DNA of 5,613 nt from an uncultured beta proteobacterium (GTDB lineage Bacteria; Pseudomonadota; Gammaproteobacteria; Burkholderiales; Rhodocyclaceae). This document shows, in pieces, positions 1-5,203 of this stretch. A program made the position numbers and the translations under genes. The notes beneath the pieces were generated by a model, which had not been told where the DNA came from, ran no database searches, and saw only the letters and a program-made list of their open reading frames with translations. Within the stretch, counting starts at the first letter, position 1; each line of letters starts with the position of its first letter. The stretch is taken from the NCBI GenBank assembly GCA_903932755.1, contig CAIZHL010000460.1, positions 1 through 5,613 on the forward strand, given 5' to 3'.

Positions 1-1
1 C

Positions 2-1099
2 GGCATCCGCCGCATCGGCGTCGCCACCCAGTACAAGGCGCAGAGCCTGATCCAGCACCTGCAGCGCGGCTGGAGTTTCCTCGACGGCCGCTTCCACGAA
101 TTCATCGACATCCTGCCGGCGCAGCAGCAGATCAGCGAGCACTGGTATCGGGGGACGGCGGATGCCGTATTCCAGAATCTCGACCTGATCCGGCGCAACC
201 GGCCCAAACACGTGCTGGTGCTGTCCGGCGATCACGTCTACAAGATGAACTACGCGAGCATGCTGGCCGAACACGCCGAAAGGCAGGCGGATTTCAGCGT
301 CGCCTGCATCGATGTTCCGCGCCACGAGGCGACCGAATTCGGCGTCATGCACGTCGACGACCAGCAGCGCGTGGTGGCCTTCGTCGAGAAGCCCAAGGAT
401 CCACCGGCGATTCCCGGCCGCCCCGACCGCGCCCTGGCCAGCATGGGCGTATATGTCTTCAATGCGGAATTCCTCTACGAACAGCTGATCCGCGACCACG
501 ACGATCCGAAGTCCTCGCACGACTTCGGCAAGGACCTGATCCCGCATTGCGTGGACCGCTACCGCGTGTTCGCCCACGACTTCGCCAATTCATGCGTCGG
601 CATGGACGACACCCGGATTCCCTACTGGCGCGATGCCGGCACCATCGATGCCTACTGGGAGGCCAACATGGAGCTGACCAAGGTCACGCCCGAGCTCAAC
701 CTCTACGACGACGACTGGCCGATCTGGACCCACCAGGAACAGTTGCCGCCGGCCAAGTTCGTCTTCGACGACGACGGCCGGCGCGGCATGGCGGTCGATT
801 CGCTGGTTTCCGGCGGCGACATCATCAGCGGCGCGCTGGTGCGGCATTCGCTGCTTTTCTCGCGCGTGCATGTCCATAGCTATGCGCAGATCGAGGACTC
901 GGTGATCCTGCCCGACGTGGACATCGGCCGCCGCGCCAGGCTGCGCCGGGTGGTGATGGACAAGCATTGCCGCGTGCCCGAAGGCCTCACCATCGGCTAC
1001 GACATCGAGGCCGACCGCAAGCGCTTCCACGTCAGCGAAAACGGCATTACGCTGGTGACGCCGGAAATGCTCGGCCAGCAAGCACACCATATAAGGTGA
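2..1099 (+). CDS. glgC: Glucose-1-phosphate adenylyltransferase (ADP-glucose pyrophosphorylase), 5' truncated by window
   Basis: Catalyses ATP + glucose-1-phosphate to ADP-glucose + PPi, the committed step of bacterial glycogen synthesis, in the cytoplasm. The reading frame is open from base 2 and gives 365 residues before TGA at 1097-1099. Compared from memory with the 431-residue E. coli GlgC, about 64 N-terminal residues are missing, including the GGxGxRL nucleotide-binding loop, so the start lies outside the window. Visible family motifs are WYRGTADAV (the ATP-site Tyr at bases 146-148, equivalent to E. coli Tyr114), SGDHVYK (catalytic Asp, equivalent to Asp142), FVEKP (glucose-1-phosphate-binding Lys at 389-391, equivalent to Lys195), SSHDFGKDLIP and PYWRDAGT. 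The C-terminal part, from about base 780 (SLVSGGDIISG onward), is the left-handed beta-helix domain and ends with LVTPEMLG. An internal ATG at 212 is not the start, because conserved sequence continues upstream of it. No frameshift is seen. The FBP/AMP regulatory residues near the N-terminus cannot be judged here. Confidence 0.97.
   Translation, partial: GIRRIGVATQYKAQSLIQHLQRGWSFLDGRFHEFIDILPAQQQISEHWYRGTADAVFQNLDLIRRNRPKHVLVLSGDHVYKMNYASMLAEHAERQADFSVACIDVPRHEATEFGVMHVDDQQRVVAFVEKPKDPPAIPGRPDRALASMGVYVFNAEFLYEQLIRDHDDPKSSHDFGKDLIPHCVDRYRVFAHDFANSCVGMDDTRIPYWRDAGTIDAYWEANMELTKVTPELNLYDDDWPIWTHQEQLPPAKFVFDDDGRRGMAVDSLVSGGDIISGALVRHSLLFSRVHVHSYAQIEDSVILPDVDIGRRARLRRVVMDKHCRVPEGLTIGYDIEADRKRFHVSENGITLVTPEMLGQQAHHIR
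1093..1099 (+). promoter_or_regulatory. Strong Shine-Dalgarno overlapping the glgC stop codon
   Basis: AAGGTGA matches the anti-Shine-Dalgarno end of 16S rRNA well and stands 5 nt before an ATG at 1105-1107. Its last three bases are the glgC stop codon. The ATG it serves now opens only a 42-codon frame that ends at 1233. The start of the GH57 gene at 1261 has no comparable site. I infer that this was the ribosome binding site of the GH57 gene before sequence was inserted between them. Confidence 0.5.
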
Positions 1100-1134
1100 T
1101 TGCCATGATCGAAACCCCGATCATGGCAATCACC
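1095..1134 (+). repeat. Perfect 16-bp inverted repeat (hairpin) over the glgC stop codon
   Basis: The arms at 1095-1110 (GGTGATTGCCATGATC) and 1119-1134 (GATCATGGCAATCACC) are exact reverse complements, with the 8-base loop GAAACCCC at 1111-1118. The left arm contains the glgC stop codon, most of the Shine-Dalgarno and the ATG at 1105. In RNA the hairpin would hide that start site. No T-run follows on either strand, so it does not look like a classical Rho-independent terminator. It could protect the 3' end of glgC mRNA, attenuate readthrough, or be a by-product of a template-switch mutation. Confidence 0.9.
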
Positions 1135-1160
1135 AAGGTCATCATGGCCCCCCACCCTGG

Positions 1161-1194
1161 CCCCCCACCCCCGTCCCCCGCCCCTGGGCGGGGG
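1161..1194 (+). repeat. C-rich palindromic intergenic repeat, copy A
   Basis: The pattern is C6-A-C5-GT-C5-G-C4-T-G3-C-G5. Its right half (1175-1194) is an inverted repeat with 9-bp arms, CCCCCGCCC and GGGCGGGGG, around CT. A partial C6-A-C3 unit precedes it at 1148-1157. It is the same orientation and nearly the same sequence as the two copies after the second GH57 gene. The element sits only between genes. On the minus strand it has four G-runs of 4 to 6 with loops of 1, 2 and 1 bases. Confidence 0.85.
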
Positions 1195-1204
1195 TCAAAG
1201 GATG

Positions 1205-1218
1205 CTCGCTACGCTCGA
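1205..1218 (+). repeat. Repeat tail module CTCGCTRCGCTCGA, first copy
   Basis: The 14-mer lies 10 bases after palindromic repeat copy A and matches 13 of 14 bases of 5151-5164, which lies 11 bases after copy C. The shared order (palindrome, short spacer, 14-mer) suggests that both are parts of one larger dispersed repeat unit. Confidence 0.6.
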
Positions 1219-1260
1219 AATCTTGACCGGTAGCCACATCCCTCGGTCCCGCCCCCGATC

Positions 1261-2994
1261 ATGAAACAGCTCGACCTCGTCTTCCTCTGGCACATGCACC
1301 AGCCGGACTATCGCGACCACGGCGCGACCGGCAGTGCTGAAAAACTCGGCGCTGGCGACACGGCGACGGGCGAGTTCGTCCTGCCCTGGGTGTACCTGCA
1401 CGCCATGAAAGACTATGTCGACATGGCCGCGCACCTCGAACGCCATCCGACGATCCGCTGCGTGGTGAACTTCGTGCCGGTGCTGCTGGACCAGATCGAG
1501 GACTATGCGCGGCAGTTCGCCAGCGGGCAGTTTCGCGATCCCCTGCTGCGCATGCTGGCGACGCCCGACCTGGAGCGCATCGATGCGGCGGACCGCCAGC
1601 TTCTGCTCGGCACCTGCTTTCGCAGCAACCACGTCACCATGCTGGCCCCCTTCCCGCACTACAAGCGCCTGCACGACATCTTCCTGCTGCTCAGCGAGGA
1701 AGGCGAGTCGACCTACGGCTACCTGTCCGGCGCCTATTTTTCGGATCTGGTGACCTGGTACCACCTGGCCTGGACCGGCGAATCGGAACGCCGCCGCAAT
1801 CCGCTGCTGGCCAGGCTGATGAGCCAGGGCGAAGGCTATGGCGCGGCGGACCGGCGAGCTTTGCTGGACAGCATCGGCGAGCTGATCGGCGGCCTGATCC
1901 CGCGCTGGCGCGCGCTGGCCGAACGCGGCCAGGTCGAACTTTCGTCGACCCCGCAGACCCACCCGCTGTCGCCGCTGCTGCTCGACTTCAAGGTCGCGCG
2001 CGAAAGCCTGCCCGGCGCACCGCTGCCCTTCAATGCCGCCTATCCGGGCGGCCGCAGCCGCGTCATCGCCCAGATCGAAGCCGCCCGGCGCAGCCATGCG
2101 CGGCATTTCGGCGCGACGCCGATCGGCATGTGGCCGGCCGAAGGCGCGGTTTCCGAAGAATTCGTCCGTCATCTCGCGGCGTCGGGCTGCCGCTGGATCG
2201 CCAGCGGCGAGGGCGTGCTGCACAACAGCCTGGCCGCGAGCGCCGTGACAGACCCGCGCGCCGCCTTCCATCCCTGGCGGCTGGCGAAGGCCCCGGGGCT
2301 GAACCTGTTCTTCCGCGACGAACGGCTTTCCGACCTGATCGGCTTCGACTATGCCAAATGGCATGGCCGCGATGCCGCGCAACACCTGGTCAATCAGCTC
2401 GAAGCCATCCTCGACGGCGCCGCCGAGGACGAAACGCCGGTGGTCAGCATCATCCTCGACGGCGAAAACGCCTGGGAGCACTATCCCTACAACGGCTACT
2501 ACTTCTTCGACGACCTCTACGAGCTGCTCGCCGCGCACCCGCACATCCGCACCACCACCTATGCCGACCTGCTGGCGCGCCCCTCGCCGCCCGTCGCCGT
2601 CGACTTGCCGCGCCTGACGGCAGGCAGCTGGGTGTATGGCACGCTGTCGACCTGGATCGGCGACGATGCCAAGAATCGCGCCTGGGACCTGCTGTGCGAA
2701 GCCAAGCAGAGTTGCGACCGCGTGCTGGCCAGCGGGCGGCTCGACGCCCGGGAGGCCGGCGCCGTGGAAGAACAGCTGGCGATCTGCGAAAGCTCGGACT
2801 GGTTCTGGTGGTTCGGCGACTACAACCCGTCGGCGGCCGTCGCCAGCTTCGACAGCCTCTACCGGCGCAACCTGGCGCGGCTTTATCGCCTGCTGCAGCT
2901 GGAACCGCCGGCCATCCTCGACACCCCCATCTGCGCCGGATCGGAGACCGCCAGCGGCGGCTCGATGCGGCGCGCAAATCCTTCACAACACTGA
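1261..2994 (+). CDS. Glycoside hydrolase family 57 protein, COG1449 alpha-amylase/amylopullulanase-like
   Basis: Probable cytoplasmic alpha-glucan-acting enzyme of 577 residues; the exact activity (alpha-amylase, debranching or other) cannot be read from sequence. GH57 signatures appear in order: WHMHQPDY (His11, His13); LPWVYLHAMKDY (about 40-51); GQVELSSTPQTHP (223-235); GMWPAEGAVSEE with the likely nucleophile Glu294; ILDGENAWEHYPYNG with the likely acid/base Asp400; GSWVYGTLSTWIG (455-467), typical of the COG1449-like clade; and DWFWWFGDYN (513-522). The catalytic barrel is followed by a helical C-terminal region, and the length is ordinary for this clade. No signal peptide is visible. 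ATG 1261 is the first possible start, since an in-frame TAG stands at 1231-1233 with no start codon between. It has no visible Shine-Dalgarno, its upstream bases being C-rich repeat tail. The second GH57 gene follows 8 bp after the stop, so the two are likely co-transcribed and translationally coupled. It differs from the branching-enzyme (DUF1957) clade, whose C-terminal motifs I do not see. Confidence 0.93.
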   Translation: MKQLDLVFLWHMHQPDYRDHGATGSAEKLGAGDTATGEFVLPWVYLHAMKDYVDMAAHLERHPTIRCVVNFVPVLLDQIEDYARQFASGQFRDPLLRMLATPDLERIDAADRQLLLGTCFRSNHVTMLAPFPHYKRLHDIFLLLSEEGESTYGYLSGAYFSDLVTWYHLAWTGESERRRNPLLARLMSQGEGYGAADRRALLDSIGELIGGLIPRWRALAERGQVELSSTPQTHPLSPLLLDFKVARESLPGAPLPFNAAYPGGRSRVIAQIEAARRSHARHFGATPIGMWPAEGAVSEEFVRHLAASGCRWIASGEGVLHNSLAASAVTDPRAAFHPWRLAKAPGLNLFFRDERLSDLIGFDYAKWHGRDAAQHLVNQLEAILDGAAEDETPVVSIILDGENAWEHYPYNGYYFFDDLYELLAAHPHIRTTTYADLLARPSPPVAVDLPRLTAGSWVYGTLSTWIGDDAKNRAWDLLCEAKQSCDRVLASGRLDAREAGAVEEQLAICESSDWFWWFGDYNPSAAVASFDSLYRRNLARLYRLLQLEPPAILDTPICAGSETASGGSMRRANPSQH

Positions 2995-3002
2995 CTCCTT
3001 CC

Positions 3003-5015
3003 ATGACCATCAGCCTCCTCTTCGGCGTCCACGCCCACCAGCCCGTCGGCAATTTCCCGGCGGTCATCGACGACGCCCATGTCCGCAGCTACGGCATGTT
3101 CCTGCGCGTCATGGAGCGCTATCCGGAATTCCGCTTCAGCGTGCATTTTTCCGGCTGGCTGCTCGATGTGCTGTACGAGCGCTTCCCCGACGACATGGCG
3201 CGCCTGGCGGCGATGACCCGCCGCGGCCAGGTCGAGTGGTTCGGCTCCGGCGACTGCGAGCCGGTGCTGGCCGCGATCCCGCACCGCGACCGGGTGACGC
3301 AGATCACCACGCTCTCCGACAAGATCGAGCGCCGCTTCGGCATGCGTCCCTCCGGCGCCTGGCTCACCGAACGGGTCTGGGAATCCTCGGTGGTGACCTC
3401 GCTGGTCGCCACCGGCATCCGCTACGTGGCGGTGGACGACTACCACTTCCTCTGCGCCGGCGAAAGCCAGGACCGGCTCGACAGCTTTTTCTCCACCGAT
3501 GAAGACGGCCGCCGCCTCGACCTCTTCCCCATCTCCGAGGAAGCACGTTACCGCCTGCCCTTCTCGCCGGCCGGCGAAGCGGTGGCCTGGCTCGAGGACC
3601 TGGCGCGCCAGGGACGCCGCGCGGCGATCTACTTCGACGACATCGAGAAGTTCGGCATCTGGCCCGAAACCTACGAATGGGTGTTCGAGAAAGGCTGGCT
3701 GACGCAGTTCGTCGAAGGCGTGCTGGCCTCGCCCCTGATCCGCACCGAAACCTATGCCGACTACCATGCGCGCGAAAAGACGCGCGGCATCGTCTACCTG
3801 CCGACCACCTCCTACATCGAGATGAACGAATGGACGCTGCCGGCCCCGCGCGCCGCGACTTACCATGCCCTGCTCGAGCAGGAAAAGGCCGCCGGCCGCT
3901 TCGAGATGCACAAGCCCTTCCTGCGCGGCGGCATCTGGCGCAACTTCATGTCGCGCTACACCGAAGCCAACTGGATGCACAAGCGCATGCTCGGCGCCTC
4001 GCGCCGCCTCGCCGCCCTGCCGCCCGAACAGCGTACGGCGGAACTGCAGGAATACCTGCACCGGGCACAGGCCAACGACGCCTACTGGCACGGCCTGTTC
4101 GGCGGCCTCTACCTGCCCCACCTGCGCCGCGCCATCTGGAACAACCTGCTCAAGCTGGAGGCCGCGCTGGAAGGCCTGGCGCCCTGGCCGCGCCAGCAGC
4201 AGGGCGACCTCGACCACGACGGCCATGTCGAAACCGCCTTGCGCAACCCGTTCATCCACGCCTACGTGCGCGACGACGGCCACGCCTCGCTGGTGGAATT
4301 CTCCAGCCTGGCCGTGGCGCACAACTTCGGCGACACGCTGCGCGCCTACGAGGAGGCCTACCACGCCAAGATCCACCTCGCCGATGCGGCCCGGACCGAA
4401 CACGCAAGCGGCGAAGGCATCACCTCGGCCCACGACCGCGTCGCCTTCCTGCACACCATCCTGCCCGGCGACGCCGACCCTGACGAACGTCCGCGCGGCA
4501 TTTTCATCGACAGCGTAGTCGGCGCCAACGACATGCTGCGCCCCCTGGATTTCTACGCGCCCGGCGAGAACCCGGGCACCTGGAGCGCCGCCGGCGAGGC
4601 TTGGCGCATCGAGAAAAGCTACCAGCTCGACGGCGACGCGCTGAGCGTGGTTTTCCGCGCCAGCGGCGCGGCCCTGCCCAAGCTCATCGAAACTGAAATG
4701 AACCTGGCGCTGCCCAGCTGCGACGGCTTCGGCGGGCGCTATGTGCTCGCCGACGGCAGCGTCCCCGGCGGCTTCGGCGAAGCGCTCGAACTCGACGGCA
4801 TGCAGCGCATCACGCTCGACGACAGCGAGTTGCGCGGCGCATTGCAGATCGGCGCCAGCCAGCCGGTGCGGCTCGAAGCGCGGCCGCATCGCACCGTCTC
4901 GCAATCCGAAGCCGGCTTCGAAAAAATCATGCAGGCGGTCTGCATCACGCTGGCCTGGTCGCCGGTCGCCGGCGTCGATCAGCGCATCACGCTAAAGGTG
5001 ATTCCGGCATCGTAG
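3003..5015 (+). CDS. GH57 4-alpha-glucanotransferase / alpha-amylase with DUF1925 and DUF1926 domains
   Basis: A 670-residue cytoplasmic enzyme expected to cut alpha-1,4-glucan and transfer the piece to another glucan (or to water). It resembles the Thermococcus litoralis 4-alpha-glucanotransferase (about 659 residues, from memory) along its whole length. The catalytic barrel (about 1-280) has HAHQPVGNF (His10, His12), HFSGWLL (48-54), GDCEPVLAAIP (83-93), WLTERVW with nucleophile Glu123 (the same number as in the T. litoralis enzyme), VDDYHF and YFDDIEKFGIWPETYEWV with the acid/base Asp at 212 or 213. The central DUF1925 region holds FLRGGIWRNF (306-315), NWMHKRML and NDAYWHGLFGGLYLPHLRR (358-376). 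The C-terminal DUF1926 beta domain ends with TVSQSEAGF (631-639). The start at ATG 3003 matches the family N-terminus; the frame is open far upstream, but that part is a shadow of the preceding gene. No Shine-Dalgarno is visible, and coupling to the first GH57 gene 8 bp away would explain expression. All catalytic residues are intact. Confidence 0.95.
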   Translation: MTISLLFGVHAHQPVGNFPAVIDDAHVRSYGMFLRVMERYPEFRFSVHFSGWLLDVLYERFPDDMARLAAMTRRGQVEWFGSGDCEPVLAAIPHRDRVTQITTLSDKIERRFGMRPSGAWLTERVWESSVVTSLVATGIRYVAVDDYHFLCAGESQDRLDSFFSTDEDGRRLDLFPISEEARYRLPFSPAGEAVAWLEDLARQGRRAAIYFDDIEKFGIWPETYEWVFEKGWLTQFVEGVLASPLIRTETYADYHAREKTRGIVYLPTTSYIEMNEWTLPAPRAATYHALLEQEKAAGRFEMHKPFLRGGIWRNFMSRYTEANWMHKRMLGASRRLAALPPEQRTAELQEYLHRAQANDAYWHGLFGGLYLPHLRRAIWNNLLKLEAALEGLAPWPRQQQGDLDHDGHVETALRNPFIHAYVRDDGHASLVEFSSLAVAHNFGDTLRAYEEAYHAKIHLADAARTEHASGEGITSAHDRVAFLHTILPGDADPDERPRGIFIDSVVGANDMLRPLDFYAPGENPGTWSAAGEAWRIEKSYQLDGDALSVVFRASGAALPKLIETEMNLALPSCDGFGGRYVLADGSVPGGFGEALELDGMQRITLDDSELRGALQIGASQPVRLEARPHRTVSQSEAGFEKIMQAVCITLAWSPVAGVDQRITLKVIPAS

Positions 5016-5038
5016 AATGCAAAAGCAGAATAGTGACG

Positions 5039-5070
5039 CCCCCCACCCCCCGTCCCCCGCCCCGGGGCGG
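5039..5070 (+). repeat. C-rich palindromic intergenic repeat, copy B
   Basis: The pattern is C6-A-C6-GT-C5-G-C4-G4-C-G2, then AGG, so the right arm of the palindrome has decayed by one base (GGAGG in place of GGGGG). The central CCGCCCCGGGGCGG (5057-5070) is still a perfect palindrome. It begins 23 bases after the end of the second GH57 gene and has the same orientation as copies A and C. Confidence 0.85.
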
Positions 5071-5071
5071 A

Positions 5072-5089
5072 GGATGCGCAAGCGCATCC
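5072..5089 (+). repeat. Small hairpin GGATGCGC-AA-GCGCATCC
   Basis: Perfect 8-bp arms at 5072-5079 and 5082-5089 with a 2-base centre, lying directly after palindromic repeat copy B and before copy C. In RNA it would fold next to the strong palindromes on either side. No T-run follows, so I do not call it a terminator. Confidence 0.7.
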
Positions 5090-5104
5090 CTCAGGGGCAG
5101 CATA

Positions 5105-5139
5105 CCCCCCACCCCCCAACCCCCGCCCCGGGGCGGGGG
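5105..5139 (+). repeat. C-rich palindromic intergenic repeat, copy C (best preserved)
   Basis: The pattern is C6-A-C6-AA-C5-G-C4-G4-C-G5. Bases 5120-5139 form a perfect 20-bp palindrome of C5-G-C4 and its complement. It starts 66 bases after copy B in the same orientation. It differs from copies A and B by AA in place of GT in the linker, while all C-runs are kept. It could be a strong structure in the intergenic RNA that separates expression of the upstream genes from glgP, but it lacks a T-run. Confidence 0.88.
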
Positions 5140-5150
5140 TGACTGATCGA

Positions 5151-5164
5151 CTCGCTGCGCTCGA
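5151..5164 (+). repeat. Repeat tail module CTCGCTRCGCTCGA, second copy
   Basis: Matches 1205-1218 at 13 of 14 bases and stands at nearly the same distance after its palindrome. It is flanked by a short inverted pair ATCGA (5146-5150) and TCGAT (5161-5165). Confidence 0.6.
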
Positions 5165-5190
5165 TGGTTGATGGGCGCATCGCTAACTGA

Positions 5191-5195
5191 AGGTG
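5191..5195 (+). promoter_or_regulatory. Ribosome binding site of glgP
   Basis: AGGTG, within GAAGGTG, ends 8 nt before the ATG at 5204. This is good Shine-Dalgarno complementarity and spacing, and it decides the glgP start. It contrasts with the two GH57 genes upstream, which show none. Confidence 0.8.
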
Positions 5196-5203
5196 TAACT
5201 GTC

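Larger units (their letters stand above)
1105..1233 (+). other. 42-codon ORF with good ribosome binding site; probably the displaced 5' end of the GH57 gene or a leader ORF
   Basis: The ATG at 1105 follows AAGGTGA by 5 nt and reads MIETPIM, then a Pro-rich stretch (PHPGPPPPSPAPG, encoded by the C-rich repeat), ending at TAG 1231-1233. It is in the same frame as the GH57 gene that starts 27 nt after its stop. Most of its coding content is repeat sequence and resembles no protein family I know, so a functional peptide is doubtful. Two readings fit: a relic of the old GH57 start cut by an insertion, or a translated leader whose Pro-Pro-Pro-Pro run could slow ribosomes ahead of GH57. Confidence 0.3.
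1115..1263. repeat. 11-bp direct repeat bracketing a probable 138-bp insertion
   Basis: CCCCGATCATG occurs exactly at 1115-1125 and 1253-1263, 138 bp (46 codons) apart. The second copy ends in the start codon of the GH57 gene. Between the copies lie the right arm of the hairpin, one C-rich palindromic repeat and its tail. The arrangement looks like a target-site duplication around an inserted element. Removing one unit fuses ATG 1105 in frame to codon 2 of the GH57 gene, giving MIETPIMKQLDLVF. That an insertion occurred is inference; the repeat and the frame match are directly visible. Confidence 0.5.

Noticed and set aside
1095..1134. Rho-independent terminator for glgC
   Set aside because: The hairpin is perfect but no T-run follows it on the + strand (CAAGGTCATC), and the reverse strand side is only TTATAT; kept as an inverted repeat instead.
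1195..2544. Long minus-strand ORF (449 codons) opposite the first GH57 gene
   Set aside because: It is an antisense shadow of a GC-rich gene; the translation is low-complexity in Ala/Arg/Val/Gln with no family motif, and the + strand carries clear GH57 motifs across it.
2130..3002. Upstream extension of the second GH57 frame (ATG at 2130, 961 codons in total)
   Set aside because: The extra 291 residues are Arg/Ala-rich shadow of the first GH57 gene in another frame; the conserved family N-terminus (LLFGVHAHQP) begins directly after ATG 3003.
2883..4904. Long minus-strand ORF (673 codons) opposite the second GH57 gene
   Set aside because: Same shadow effect of high GC at third codon positions; no recognisable domain, and the opposite strand encodes an intact, conserved enzyme.
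5013..5018. TAGAAT as a sigma-70 -10 box for glgP
   Set aside because: No acceptable -35 box stands 16-18 bp upstream, and a single hexamer is weak evidence.
5039..5139. CRISPR-like array from the repeated C-rich units
   Set aside because: Only two units here, each internally palindromic and C-rich, without regular spacers or cas genes; a dispersed intergenic repeat fits better.
5017..5142. Small ORF (41 codons) in the second intergenic region
   Set aside because: It is made almost wholly of the two C-rich repeats, the nearest AAGGTG is 16 nt from its ATG (too far), and the peptide only echoes the repeat.
4982..5195. Possible duplicated flanks: GCGCATCACGCTAAAGGTG (4982-5000) resembling 5175-5195
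   Set aside because: The match needs two gaps and its longest exact part is 7 bases, so unlike the 11-bp repeat near glgC it is not convincing as a target duplication.
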